Notes under the pieces: generated by a model
Seen by the model: the letters and a program-made list of their open reading frames with translations, nothing else
Told to the model about the DNA's origin: nothing
Databases searched by the model: none
Program-made: the position numbers and the translations under genes
Shown: positions 1-33,103 of the stretch, one piece after another
How positions within the stretch are numbered: position 1 is the first letter of the stretch
How the letters are laid out: every line of letters starts with the position of its first letter
DNA from: Balanoglossus misakiensis
Taxonomy: Eukaryota > Hemichordata
Direction of reading: 5' to 3'
DNA length: 64,000 nucleotides
NCBI GenBank assembly: GCA_040954595.2
Contig: CM082589.2
Location: 5,146,001-5,210,000, forward strand

Positions 1-1133
1 CAATAAAGTGAATAAAAAAAACCACGATGTTTTCAGTCCTCGCCTCTCGCACTGGAAGCAACTCGCATCTGGGAGACTATGTCCACAACAAACCGAAGCT
101 CAGAGAATCGAGTGACTCCATTACGCCATGTAAGTTACCCGTGTGTTTTGCTCAAGAGATGTACATGTACTTGTTAAAATTTGACAGTATACCGTGGTTG
201 TCCGTAATCTGCAGGGAGGTGTCGCTTTACGCACTTGCGTGAAAAGGCGTGTAGACTAACACAAAAGACACGATTTTCGTGCGGTGATCAATTATTACCA
301 AAAGTTGCACTGGTTAATCTTTTATTTCGGTGGTAAGGCGTTTTAACACGGCATTTCTACGTCACGCCAACAAAAAACTACTTCGTCATTGTTGTCAACT
401 TCCAAGTGAAGCACTAACAACACGTAAAGTTAGATCGTGATGATGCAAAGCCCACGCGAGGAATGCCGACATGCATGTACCACGTGCATGGCCAGGCAGA
501 CAACGGAAGTACCGTGGTGTGAGAGGCCCAGCCGTTAAATCAAAAGGTGCTTGATTTATATTAAAGTGGTATTGAACAGCAGCCATGAAATGAGTCTAAT
601 AGAGTTGGTGTGTGGCTGGTCACCTAAGAATCCACTACATTTACACAGGAATCGGCGCGAAAATAGATCGTGTTGACCGTGTTAATTAATGGATTCCGGC
701 TATTCAGATACACCTGGCGACAGTTGCACCTGGTGTACTCTGCTTTGTTGACGCAAACAGACAAACACTGAATTGATATCATTTTGTAGAAGAGTGCGAG
801 ACTTTTTCTCGAAATATCTGACAACCGGTATACCATGTTAATATAATGTAACAACAAGTGAATTTTCCATTCTAATAGACGACAGCTATATTTGTTTTGC
901 TCAAACTAGAAGCTTATTCTAATTCATATTCTCCAAGGGTTTACGGAAAGACCGTGATTCTGCGAACGAGACTGACTAATGCCTTGTCAACTTAATTCAT
1001 ATTCTAATGTATTCAAAAAAGTCCACCTCGAGTATTGACACTGGCGATTACCGAGGATGTCGACTCAAAGGTTAAAAACCAGAGAACGCAGTTACAGTAG
1101 CGTAGTTCAGTATCGGCAGATCCACTCTCGGCG
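1..1133. other. 5' flank of the TRPA1-like gene, no supported gene
   Basis: I see no recognisable coding exon here. A short open segment at 27-129 ends in a consensus donor (gtaagt at 130) but would leave phase 1, which does not fit the phase-0 start of TRPA1 exon 2, so it is not assigned. The promoter and 5' UTR of the channel gene presumably lie towards the right end of this stretch, but no convincing core promoter motif is visible. Confidence 0.4.
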
Positions 1134-20985
<19,852 letters not shown>

Positions 20986-23170
20986 AATAAGATCGAAATG
21001 ATTGTACACAGCGTTACTTCACAATTACAACACTATATAAATGGGGCGATAAACCAATGTCATATGTTCAGTCATGTATACATCAATACAGAGCAGAAAA
21101 GATAATTATTGATATTAGATCATGTATGCAATATTGCAAAACTAACCATATGTTGTTAGCATAATCTTTGTGTTACGCCAGTGACCTTTGAGTGTCGTTT
21201 GCAAGTTGCGTGTTGTCGTTTGGCGCCCTCGGCAAGATTTGCTCACCTTGCAATACTTTTGTTTCATGTTGAAAAAAACAGTTCCGATTTGGCACAGAAG
21301 TACATATGGATGCCCGAAGTCCGATTTTCTCCGCAGAGGCAAATATCTTACTTTTGCTGTTTGAGATTAGTTAAGGGATTTCGATGAAAAGTGATCTTGC
21401 CAAATCCCCTGAGTGTTCAAAGCGCGCTGATATTTGAGCCGAGGTGTGGGCTTTGTCAGAATAAGCTCGATTTGTGAAGAAGGGTCTGTGGTCTGGAAAT
21501 ATCTAGCAATAGGCGGGAAATCATCTACTTATATGTCTACATGTTTGCTTCAATAATATACGTTAGTCAACAGGTGTATATATTTCCATGATGTTTTAAG
21601 TGTTAAAGCAGTAACATAAAGTTTGACTATAACCATACAGTATATATTTAGTCTAATAACCATTTCGATCATAAACAATGATTACATTGCCGTGAGACCT
21701 TTGCATTCTTCAACACCAGACAAGACTGGCATTTGTTTTTGTTTTCACGCCTGCAATGATGATATTGAATTTTTAATCTAGAGGTTTTACTGACAGAGCA
21801 GACTTGATTTTATTTGTATAACCATGTTTTATACCAGTAATTAAAGTACATATACTTTGTATTGCAAAATATATATCATAGATAGATACGTGTACCCGTA
21901 GAATAAGTGATAAACTGAAGAGCGTCTACCATTTTCATCAATAGTGTAAACATTCTAGATTAATGGAAGTACATTTTTGGTTGGGTGATTGCGTGGAGTT
22001 AAAATGGATAAAAAATCCAGCAGAGTACATGTACTAAACATTAATACATATTTTGTGTTTCATATTGGATTGTCGTCTTGCTTTATTCACACAATCACGG
22101 AAGCAAAAGTCAGAATATGTTTTCGAAGCCAATGTAGCGCGTTTAGACATTTCAATTTTACTTGTATGCATTTATCCCCCAAAATATGTAGTTTCAAACG
22201 AGTATAAACAGCGCACCAAAAGGACTGAACATTAAAACTGTTCCCTTTGCAATAGGTGTTTGCTTATCGTGTGAGTGGATTTTGTTGGCAGTGCTGCGGC
22301 CTGCGGGTTTCATAAGAACGTAAATAATTCATCAACTGTTGCACATGTAATTTCTCACGCAGCGATGTCTTCAGCAGACACTTTCTATACTCCAATGGTG
22401 GATCAGAGGAGGGATGGGAGAAGATGTTCAATGAATATCTAACTCAGCCTCGAATCTTCTTTTTGTTAATGACGTATTGGGCCGCAGTACTGTCAGTCGC
22501 CCGCAAATTGACCCGGAACTACTTTCGGTTTGACGACAGACCGTAAGGAAAACACACAACCACGCCACGCTTTTTCGCATTAAACGCATTTTTTATTTCT
22601 CATTGCATCAAAATTACCAACAATAAAACACAGAGAATAGCTAAAGATAAAACACGTAAAGAAGATTGAAGATGTTACGAACTGACAAACGTTTGACCAT
22701 ACCGGAACAAGCGACAGTGCAGTGTACACACAACAACATGGCGGCCGCATTCAAAACAATGTCACTTGTGACGTTGATAAAGAAACTACAGCGAAAGGTA
22801 AATTGGCAAACTCTGAAAGTCACTGCAATGTACTAAGTCCGACATCAGTTATCATCATCGTCGTCGTCGCTGAAATCAGAGGTGATGACGCGAATCCGGC
22901 GATACAAGGCTTCGGTTTTACTGTCGTCCGTGCATCTGGTCGACGGGCTCGATGTGATTTTGAACCGGCAGTTTACAATGTTTCAAGTACATGTATATAC
23001 ATCCGCTGTCTCTTTCGCCATAACCTTGCAAACCTACTATTTTTTAAAACAAAAACCTATCATTAACTATTTTTTTCAAACATAAAGTACTTCGATAAAA
23101 AGTGCATTGAAAAGGCATACAATAAGATTATTATGAACCAAACATGACAATTTATATTTCTTTCATTATT
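20986..23170. other. Intergenic region between the TRPA1-like gene and the GPCR
   Basis: The 3' ends of the convergent TRPA1-like (+) and GPCR (-) genes meet here. An attaaa that could serve as a polyadenylation signal lies near 21839, but it is far from the stop. I recognise no coding exon, RNA gene or transposon. Confidence 0.4.
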
Positions 23171-24262
23171 TCATACACAACTTGCAGATTGAGTCTGCAA
23201 GTTATTGCGGACAACCGGCAAATTGTTTTGAGCTACTATAGGTGTAACTGTATTTGAAGAACTGCCCTGGGACGTTATCATATTCTTCAGCGTGATTCTG
23301 ATTCTTTTTGATTGAAAGCTAAACATTAATGGATTTAATGCACTATCTGCCAAAACGACTGTGAACGCTATATTAACGGTGAAGGGGTCTCTTGCAGAAG
23401 ATCTGCCGGTCGCCAGGTAAACTACGTATGCCGCAGTAACAGGAAAGTATAGAATAAAAAAGGACACCACTAGGGCAACACAAATACGCGTGGTCGCCAA
23501 ACTTTGGCCTTGGGTACTGTCGTGATTCTGCGATTGGTTACTATGTGAGTGGACTGCTGCGTTCGATCGCCTGGCCTCCTTGTAAATCAGTCCGTAGCAG
23601 ACGCTCGTTATCAGAAATCCCACAAAGCACAGAATGGGAACGAAGCCGGGCAGGGGTTGTTCAACCGCATCTTTCTCGGCGAAGAAAAGCATACAAACCC
23701 TGTCGGGTCCAGTAGTAACAGCGTACGCACCATTTCCCAAACCACACAATGCACACACGAGGACGACAACGATTACCTTGTCCATGGATTTGCTCCCTGG
23801 TCTGTGGCCTTTCACGATGATCAGGCGCATGATACTAATCATGGTCAAGTTCAACAGTGATGCCACAAAGAAAGCACGGATGAAGAACATTTCTATGTAG
23901 CAAAGGATGCGAATATGCTGGGAGCATACATCATAAGTACCATTCAGTACTCTCACTATGTTGTACAGTCGTATGGGTGCTGCCACAACGCAGACTGCCA
24001 AATCTATCACAGCCTGACTTGCCAGTTGTATGTTCGGAGGGATCCGCATCTTCTTAACACCAAACAGCACAAGCACTACAACTCCGTTACCGATACTTCC
24101 CACGATAATGATTATAGTAAGTAAGATAGCGCTGGCGACCAAGCAACCCGTAGCTGTCAGGCTACTGGCCACAAGGACGACGATTTCCCGCCCTTTATCA
24201 ACAAAACCTGAATCCGACAAAGACTCAATGCCCTCGCAAACTCTTGGAGTTGTCGAATTCAT
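23171..24262 (-). CDS. Intronless rhodopsin-like (class A) G protein-coupled receptor
   Basis: A 363-residue seven-transmembrane receptor in one exon. Landmarks: N-glycosylation site at Asn2; TM1 ends GSIGNG (Gly58-Asn59); TM2 has Asp87 in AVIDLAV; TM3 ends with IMRL, keeping the Arg (146) of the DRY motif but not the Asp or Tyr; Cys113 or Cys121 and Cys190 can form the TM3-ECL2 disulphide; TM6 has LYFP with the conserved Pro274 but no Trp; TM7 is ADSALNPLMF, so NPxxY has become NPxxF. The tail is short (about 45 residues) and Ser/Thr/Asn-rich, with a terminal Cys pair separated only by a short spacer. The ligand is unknown. Such single-exon receptors are often expanded in marine deuterostomes. 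The start at 24262 gives a normal-length N-terminus and is followed by the N-glycosylation site. Confidence 0.9.
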   Translation of the reverse strand: MNSTTPRVCEGIESLSDSGFVDKGREIVVLVASSLTATGCLVASAILLTIIIIVGSIGNGVVVLVLFGVKKMRIPPNIQLASQAVIDLAVCVVAAPIRLYNIVRVLNGTYDVCSQHIRILCYIEMFFIRAFFVASLLNLTMISIMRLIIVKGHRPGSKSMDKVIVVVLVCALCGLGNGAYAVTTGPDRVCMLFFAEKDAVEQPLPGFVPILCFVGFLITSVCYGLIYKEARRSNAAVHSHSNQSQNHDSTQGQSLATTRICVALVVSFFILYFPVTAAYVVYLATGRSSARDPFTVNIAFTVVLADSALNPLMFSFQSKRIRITLKNMITSQGSSSNTVTPIVAQNNLPVVRNNLQTQSASCV

Positions 24263-27200
24263 ATCGGCGACTGGATGAAGTCCGATGAAGCAAGGTGTTT
24301 AAGTCAGAAAAGTGAGGGTCTTTCGAAGTGGTCACGCATGCGTGTAAGTTTGCCTCCCCCCCCCCTACTCTTTCCAGTTGGAAATGTTACGTGTTATTCG
24401 AGATGTATCATCTCAGGGATATAGTCTGTGAAATTAAGCTAAATGTCAAAATAGGCTGGAAGCACCCATTAGAAATGCATCATTTTGCAAACATAATCAT
24501 GATAATGCTCGTGCAAATGGAGATACTGTTAAGAAAGTGATGACATTTACTAAATAAACTGGTAAAGGACATGATTTAGTCTCAATGAGTTCGTTGCCAT
24601 CAATTCTCACCACTTTCTCCAACAGAAACACTTCATTTCTGTGGTTTGGATTAATATCGAATGTCAGTGTGCGGCGCTAGAACCTGAATATCATCCCATC
24701 TGAACTGAATGATAGAGATTCTACCGTTGGTTCTTCCTTACGTTGGATCTTATGATACAAGGACAATTGTTTGAACAGACTTTGGCTATAAAAGATATAC
24801 ATATTTTGCATGAATAGACCTTGGCTATTAAAGATACAAACATTTCAATCTACACACAGCCGCATTATATTCCTTAGGTCTGTCGCTGGTGGCGCTCTCA
24901 CACAGCGGTGACGGATGCCGAGAAAACACAAGTGGCGATTTTCCGTGTGGGAACTACAAATAATAATAACCTTGCTCCGGATTTCGCTCATCTGTGAACT
25001 TTGAACGTTTCTCAGTAAAATGAAGAGTCTATATTTTTTTCTGAGACCAGATTACCTGATTTGGAAGTGCGTTGTTGGAATAAAAATATTTGTAAATTTA
25101 TAGCAATATTTGAACGAACAAAACTCAAAATAAATGAGTGGGTGTTTAACCCTGAACCGCTTCCTAAGCGATTACCATTGTTAACGATTTACATACCGAG
25201 AAGAGACGTGGCTGTAAGCACTTAACAATGCTTACAAGGGATTTAAAACAGGCTCTTAAAATAATATCCTGAAATGCATACTCGTGGTAAATCGCTTCCA
25301 GGGAAATAGATCTGAGGAGACCATTAAGTGGACTCTACAGCTGATTAAGACATGTCCATTTTCTTGCTCTGCTAATGATTAGATGCTTCAAAGGCGGGTA
25401 CAAAGTCTTGACCGACGATTCAATATCATGGCGTTAACCGTTAACTGTCGCTGGATGTACTCTTGGGGTCAACTGCATGTATACCCAGTGAAGGTCACGG
25501 TATCAAATGGCTCAGCACACACATTACATGCACTTAACGCTACTAGAGCGTTTATTTACATGTCGTATGGGGATTTAGTCCCAGTGCTAGTGCAACCAAA
25601 ACGCAGGAGGCATCTAGCGGCAGAAAACGACACCAGTGCACTGGCCGCTAAAACACGCTGCTAACATTCAAATTAAAACGGGCCTGTAGAATTGTTCCGG
25701 GCAAAGGTTTCCTCTGGACATTCGCGTAAGTCGAAATGAACCGTAAGCTGCCCAACGTTTACAAGGTGTGATGATGAGGTCATTATCGTGGCCTTTACAC
25801 ATGTTACAGGCTGTAGCAAGATTTCTTTTGTTTACGATCAGGTGAACAGGTGTTAATGAATTATTTATTTTGATGGGCATATATAAATACACATGCTGCC
25901 ACGTGGTCGGGGTGAGCTAGCTGTTATTTCAGGCTGGATGCTGTACCGTCGACTTCAGAGCTGAGGACCACATTATGCCGTTCCGGTCTGCACGCAGGCT
26001 GTACGTTTGACTTTGAGACAGAACTTTGTGAGTACACTACTTGGACCGAAACCTGTATTGGCTGTACGTCAGAGAACTTGTGACTTCTTACTGCACAATT
26101 TTGTGCTCGTGTGCTTCAACTGGAGTCAACGGAAAATATAGCCGCGTACGGAGTGCTGTGTTTTGCTCCGTTGGATTTACATTCATTGCTTTGTGACTAG
26201 TGTAGCCCAATTTTGCTTGCAGAAGTTAATCTTGTAATTTAGCTACTAGTCCTGCGACTTGAATACAAACACATTAAAATTCCGGTCAAGTGGTTGGAAC
26301 TAATCGAATTATCTTCTGTAAAAGGTGTCTAAATTTGTCCAAGTGATTGTACATGTAATAGCTGACCAAACATGCATGGTGATCATGGTGTAGCGTACCC
26401 TGAAACTGTTCGTTCGGAATGCGTGTTTTATGCAGTATGTCGCTGGAATTCAATTTAATTTTTTTTCTAATTCAGATTTCAATTTTTCTAGTTCTGCAAT
26501 TTTTTTACTGTTTTATGCAGTATGTTTAATGACGACATTGGAATGCCAACCGAAAGAAATTCTGATTGGAACTCGTGCTCATATTTGAGAATCTAAACAC
26601 TAGACAATTCATACAGCTAGGAACCAGAGTTGATCGTGCATCGATACTGCACAATTTAGCCAAGTGAAACTTGACGTTTCTGGGGCAACGTGAGGGCGCT
26701 GTAACCTTGAATGTCTCTGTTTGTCATCGCCCACAAAACTGCAAAGACGCAGGAAGATTAATTTTTCTCTATAAGTCTTTATTTGTTTGAAATATTCTTC
26801 CCTGCAATTAAATTCCAACTGAATCATGTACACACAGATCACCAATAATTCAAAACGTCACTCAAGTCATCAGGTCAAACGCATAAATTAAATACGTATA
26901 TCGTCAAATTATTACAATACTAAAATCTGGTCATCTCCCAATATATTAAACTAAGTGAAATTCTGTCACATGTATTCTTGGTAGTGGGTTGGCTGATGTG
27001 TTACATGGTAAATGTTTGCCCCTCTCCAAGCTGACATAGGTAACTTTCTACTGTAATTACAAAAACGTTCGATTATGATCGTCTTCTTAAATTTTAGGCT
27101 TGCACCGACGTTTAAGAAATCTCACCTCGAGTGATTCACTAAGGGAATATAGTATCCCTTATGATCTTGTCACGCGAAGATGTGAGGAAAAAGATGGGCT

Positions 27201-27741
27201 GGCAATCAATCGAAAGAATTACTGTAACAGTGCCTGACAAAAAAATACTGCCATATCCAAATCCCCCATCTTAGAAATCAAATGGTTCTCCCCTCATTCA
27301 GAGCCACAGAGATGCGTCTATGGTCAAACCTAAAACTACGTAGTACAAATTACATTTTAAACAAACACTATAATTGGAAATACAATCTTAAATATTATCA
27401 GGAAACGCCTTGAAGACACATTGTGCTGGAAGACATAAATTAGGAGGCTGGAATTTCAGATAACAATTGATAATAGAGTTACATTTCGTGCCCTGAAGGA
27501 ACCTTCGTGACGGTGACGGCTGCGATTGACCGGACACGTAAATTTAAGTGGATTGCTCGGTCCCATGAAATGTTCTAAAGGGCCGCAGTCTTTCGGACCT
27601 TCTCCGTGTTCAAGTTAACAGCGTGGTTCAACACAATTTCCACACAACCCAGCTCTAACGGTACACATCCATTCTTTTAAAGCTCGATTTTGGCCTTTCG
27701 TATTTCGTAAAAAAAATGTCTATATGTGTTCCTGGTTTCAT
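24263..27741. other. Region between the GPCR and the TCF24-like gene
   Basis: This holds the 5' flank of the GPCR on the left and the 3' UTR of the TCF24-like gene on the right. About 25800-25960 contains a segment resembling 37195-37330 (listed separately). No coding sequence is supported. Confidence 0.4.
25818..25960. repeat. Diverged dispersed repeat, copy 1
   Basis: The words atttcttttgttt, caggtgttaatgaattat, tattttgatggg and gctgccacg occur here in the same order as atttcttttgtttt, caggtgttaattaattat, attttttgttgg and attgccacg near 37210-37296. A TATA-like tatataaata sits inside. This is compatible with two old copies of one LTR or other transposon end, but no reading frame or terminal repeat confirms it. 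Confidence 0.35.
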
Positions 27742-30700
27742 TCAGCTATCGCTGGAAGACCCGGCCTCGGGACTCGATTCTGTTTTGTAGTACGGAGGTG
27801 ATGTTGGTGAGCCTCCGATGTACAATCTTGATCTCATCGGCCATTTCTGTAAAGACAACAAGAATTATTTATTGATTTTGCAGTCTGTAGAAAAAAAAAC
27901 ATTTTTTCCGCTAGACAGTTGACAGAAACCAAAGAAAGTTTTAATTAAGATGCTAGTGTTAAGTTTCCCCAGGCATAGTAACACAATGCGTTTACTAACT
28001 ATGCGGAGGTGCTAGGCCAGTGTATACAACACAGTTGAAATCGCTGTTACTATGAAGACCCATGCGCGTACAGCAGACGCACTGCCACTGTTGCTGTCAA
28101 ATTCTGTGCCTTTAGTTACTATGGTAATGACTTATCACACGTACACAGTACATGACGGAAAATCTCGCCCAGGCCTAAACACTTCTTATAAACTGGACCA
28201 GTTTGAAAGGTGATTCTTATCATGTTCGTTTCAATTCTTTCCAGGACTCACTGGCTCGCTTTAATGTAAGGTAGGCTCTAGGTTTCATATCCGGTCATTT
28301 TTTACAAAAAGAAGACAATCCACAATTATTAGTTGTCTCCTAATCTATACAGACATCTGTGTCCTCATTTGTTACGACTGTGTTACTGTACAGTGTGTGT
28401 CGATATCAATCAACTCCAATGCACAGTTAGTAATACGAGAAATAAGACTTAAATTCACATCAGCTGTTGTCGATTCTCATAGATTCATTATAACAAGGTG
28501 ATATTGGCGAGTATTGACTGAGTAGTTGAAATAACACAGGTTTTGTACGTGTAGTAGTGAGTACTAGTATTAGTAGCGTGGGAATGTTGTGTCAATATGG
28601 TCTCAATAAATGACCAACAGAGTCTGCGCGTCGGGATATTAATGAAATCGCCTAATTAGTTAGAGCATTCAGTGTGGCCAATTAAAGGGTGACGATCGTC
28701 TTATGCGCATGTGCCAAACCAGAGACTGATTCTGGTTACAAAAATTGTAAACAGTCAATACCATAAAGTAGTGTGCTGTATAAACAACAGACAAGAAGTG
28801 CGTTGTTGGTAAAGATTATTTCATTTGATTTCCATGGTTTCAATGCATTTTTCGGTGGATGACTCAGCAATTTTGGATGAGTAAAACCCGAAAGAAATGA
28901 GCAGGGTTTGGTTGGTAGTACTCGTTGCCCAAATTGTCAATTCTAATAATGGTGGGACGTTAACTGTGATGAAAACCCGTCCGTGTTTAAATCACGCGTA
29001 CAAGTGAGACTCTCTTCCCTCGGGAAACTATTCGGCGGTGACAGACGAACGCGGACAGCCGCGGGTCTTCACAACTGTAAAAGTAGTAGTATTTGCCCCC
29101 AGTGGGTGACCCTGATGATAGGCGCAGAGGGAATAATGTTTGCACAAGATTAACACAGCGGTCAAACGCCACACTCTTTACCGTTCGGTCGTCTCTTTGC
29201 CCTCTCAATTTATAACCACTTGGGCCATTTGTCACGACAGATATGGGGAATATATGATACGCAACAAACAGCTCAGCCGAATAAATATTGTCAAGTCTGG
29301 TCTCCGGGTGGCATATGTCATGGCGTAAACGCTAAGCGCTAAAATAAATGAAAAGTAATGGCCGTCCTTATAGGGCACGATAGGCCATAAAATATATCGT
29401 CTGGCCCATACTTCGTCTATATGAGCAGAATTTATGGGCACGGATGAAAATATTGAGACAATTTCCGAGCGATTATGTGCTTAAGTTGATGCTTTTATGG
29501 GTTAAATTTGTCAAACATCCCACTAAATTGCCATTCCTGAGGACAACAGTGCATGGGAAACGATAGCTCGCCACGCTTGTTTGCCCTCAGTACAAGACTT
29601 GCGTAAACAGCCCCAAACATTCAATTTACCGCCGACTTGCTTTCACTGTAACTTTCTATTAAGGCTCCAGTAGCTGTAACTGTTCCTTATGTTAGACTCT
29701 TTAGTATTTTTGTTTTGAGTATCTTCTACATAACTGCAGTTTCTTATTCCGCTCCCTGTTTCAAAGCATAGTAATGAAAAGCTCAGTATCTAGCTTAACT
29801 CAACTTACATGTATATTGTCATCATCGTTATTGTGCAAAATATGAATTCACACATAGGGAAATATTGACTAATACCGGTACACCTTTAAGGCAATGGGGT
29901 GACTAATACCCTCGTAATACTTCGAAGCCAAAAAAAAACGGAATATCACGTCTGTAGATTATTTTTTTACTTCTTTATTTACCCTGTTTCGTCGTATCGT
30001 TGTTTCGCTGTTTCGTTGTTTCGCTGTTTCTTTGTTTCGTAGAATATGACAAGCCGTCGGACGACGTTGCGGGTCGCCTGCACTTGAAGTAGAGTCGAAC
30101 ACAGTAGCTGGTCACAGATTTGATTACAGAGCCCAAGACAACACTATGTACCTTTCTCGTTCGTCTGTAAACACTTTTTACCCTAAATGTTGACCCAACG
30201 AAGAAAGGGCTTTTCACAAACAAGAAAACTCTCCACTTCGAATAAACCCAGTGTGTTTTAGGTCACAAAGCGATTTTTAGAGTGCATTCTATCTTGTCAG
30301 TTTCAAATGAAATCGACATGACTATCCATCATGCGAGGACAAAGCCCGTCCTAATTAGGGCTTGCGACTTGTTTAGATATTGGGTTACAATATGATGGGG
30401 GGCTTTTTGGTCAAGATTGTAGTCATTGGAATCTCAAGTGGTGTTAACACAGGGATTAAGCGACTTTAATCCAGTGTCAACAGGTTCTGTGTCCGAATTT
30501 GGACGAGTGGCACGATTTAGGACCCGATATTGACAAGCAATTATGGACAGCATCGAGCACCTATAGTTACGAAGTATCGGCTTCGAATTTCTTTCGGACA
30601 ACGTTCACTATTTTATAACGACGCAAAATATCGGTGTTCGATTTTTAAAATGCTACGTTACATTGCCAAAAAATGTTTAGGATTACCCGTTTGGCTGGGT

Positions 30701-33071
30701 ACAGGTGATTTTCACTGAACTGCATGGCGACCTTAAAAATATTCACAACTCTCTCAGTAAAATTGTCCTGAAATGGACAAATTACATGATATGTTTGGAG
30801 GCTATTTAGAAATTCGGTATCGAGGTATAAAGTTTTTCAACCGATTAGTAAATTGAACAACGCGTGTTTTAAGGATTAGGCCACTTACTGAAATGTGTGG
30901 AGGTAATCTCAGACCATAACGTCACTCTTATGTACTAATGACGTTACATCTTTGATACTACTTTGGAGAAATCAAGCCAGTTTAACATCCTTCTGAATTT
31001 AGCCGTTTATATTTTCATTATTGGCACGACACTATGCAATTTTCTTTCAGGCTACTAAGCGTTCAAGACCGCCGACCAGATATCGAAATTGGCTCAATTC
31101 AGAGTTAACAACATTCCATAAAGAGTACGCTACGCTGCTTATGTTACACATATCAGTCGTTGAAATCTAAGACGCAGAACCCCTTTCCATATCAACGACA
31201 TATTTTTCTAATTAACCCAGACTAGGTTGGCAAATTAAAATATGAAAAAGCGCGTGATCAGGCTCTTGGGAAGAAGAAGATATGAGAAAAATCTAATAAA
31301 GAAATTTCATAAAGCGTAAACCAAGCTTGGCGCCCAGCGGTAAGCAACGGGTTTGGACGGCGCTATAATGACTGTCGTATGGTTTAAAACAGCGAGCGGT
31401 CATGGTTTTATATCAAGATAATATGATATTAAGATGTAAAGGCAAGGTTGTTAACCTTTTAATGAGCTGGCGAGATGAATGTACCGGCGCGCAAAATACC
31501 ACCTCGTTCCCGGGCGCTGATTCTTCTGTCGCGCTGAAATGATGCAGGACTCGATGATGTAGAATCAGATGAATGCAAACTTACACACAATAAGTGGCAT
31601 ATTAGACAGAAATCAGACTTGGGGTATAGCTTAGCTTTAACGTAACGGGCGGATAGAATTCAACAAAATTGGAACATTTATTTTTATCAGCAACATCGAA
31701 TCCGCATATCCACAGAAATCACGCATATCTATGAAATAAATAGTAAACATGGTATTTTTGTTTTCAGTACAGCTGCTATAAGGGTTAGATTCCCAGTGCC
31801 TGTAATCGGTAAAGCGAGAGTGCTTTTCTACTCTTATCGTCGTAAAACCAGTTATTTATACCGTAAATGATTCTTTGTTTTGATTGAGAGTAGTTAAAAG
31901 ATTTGAAAGAACTACTTGACGTTTTCAGTGTGAATCGTTGTCGATGATAGAACATCCTCAACGTTGTTAAATTCACTTCAATTACGCACCAATAAAAAAG
32001 CCAATTACGATGTAGAACGTACGTTAAAGAAATGGCAGATTATCTAAAAGTTGGAAATGAAAACTTCGCGGTTTCCTTGGCAACTTTAATTTTAAACTCA
32101 TGTGAAATAGTACAATTCGTGAATAGGCCCTGAAGTCAAATAAAAACCTCTCAATATTACCATCTCGACAAATTTCGGATGATATTTTGCCTAAAAAAAG
32201 TTTACTTGATGTGTAAATGAACTACCACTGGCTATATGATCTCCAAAACACGTGTCAGTGTATTGGCGACATATTTTTCGACGCAAAACACCACTATCGT
32301 ATACTTCTCTGCCCACTGGTCCATGGCGATTTCTCTTCCTGATAAAACACTTGTCTGCAGTCACGGTGGCTGAGCATCGATTTTCTGGCAATGAGAAATC
32401 TGCCAGCCTCTTACGAAAACACGGGATATACATTTGTGTTTAAGGTAATTTCCTGATGTCTAGGTTCAGCATAGCGTATCTGTTAAAAGTGACTTTTGCC
32501 AAGAAAAACTGGACGTTTGAAGCTTGTGGACCTTGTGTGCACAGCAAGCGGTAATACAGTGGTACCCAATATGTAGTAATTAGTTTAGACAGATGCTATC
32601 CCCCGCTATGTATTTTAAAAAAAGTTATTACGATTTGATCAATTAATAATCTACCTTGACTGGATGTAAATAGCCGTTTGCTCCGAGTCTGTGTTGTTTT
32701 TCTTCGTGTCCGTCGGGGTTGTCGGCGTCCAGCGTCTGCATCAAGTGTGCGATGTACGTGGTTGCCAGCACGAGAACGTCCAGTTTGGAAAGTTTTGTGT
32801 CTGGTGGCACGGACGGCAAAGTTTTCTGCAGGTCGAGAAACGCTGTCTTCAGCGTCTGCACCCGACCCCGCTCCCGGGCCGCGTTCGCTCCCGTCGGTCG
32901 ACCTCTTCGCCTGGGTTTGTGGTTCGAAATGTCCCCCTTTTTCATACCCCGTCTCCTCGAGTCCTTCCCAGTACCGAACTCTCCGGCGTCTACCCGTTCT
33001 GTACATTCGTTGATTTCGCTTGTTTTTGTCATTGCTGTGTGCTCCGAACAGCAAACACCTTCAATGGGCAT
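27742..33071 (-). CDS. TCF24: TCF24-like bHLH transcription factor, two exons
   Basis: A nuclear class A-type bHLH protein of the TCF21/musculin/TCF23/TCF24 group that binds E-boxes as a heterodimer with E proteins. Exon 1 is 33071-32655 (139 codons), exon 2 is 27846-27742 (34 codons plus stop), for 173 residues. The bHLH spans about residues 61-113: basic [10 protein letters not shown], loop [14 protein letters not shown] and helix 2 [12 protein letters not shown], the spelling typical of TCF23/TCF24. The last codons of exon 1 read GYLHPVK, then gtagat. After a 4.8 kb intron, acceptor ttacag leads into [12 protein letters not shown], restoring the [15 protein letters not shown] signature of TCF24. 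Reading on past exon 1 would add only three residues and lose this signature. The upstream Leu codon at 33086 is rejected in favour of the ATG at 33071; Met14 is an alternative. Confidence 0.92.
27847..32654 (-). other. Single intron of the TCF24-like gene, 4.8 kb
   Basis: Phase-0 intron, GT at 32654-32653 and AG at 27848-27847 on the minus strand. I recognise no gene within it. Introns of developmental bHLH genes often carry enhancers; whether this one does cannot be judged from a single sequence. Confidence 0.6.
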
Positions 33072-33093
33072 ATGCACAGCTGACAAGCGCCTC

Positions 33094-33103
33094 TATATAT
33101 ATA
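33094..33103 (-). promoter_or_regulatory. TATA-like run upstream of the TCF24-like start
   Basis: An alternating tatatatata lies 23 nt before the ATG at 33071. If it works as a TATA box, transcription would begin about at that ATG, and Met14 (33032) would become the start. It may equally be a short TA microsatellite. Confidence 0.3.

Noticed and set aside
27-242. A possible alternative first exon for the TRPA1-like gene
   Set aside because: It has an ATG and a consensus donor at 130 but ends in phase 1, while exon 2 starts in phase 0, so the join would shift the frame.
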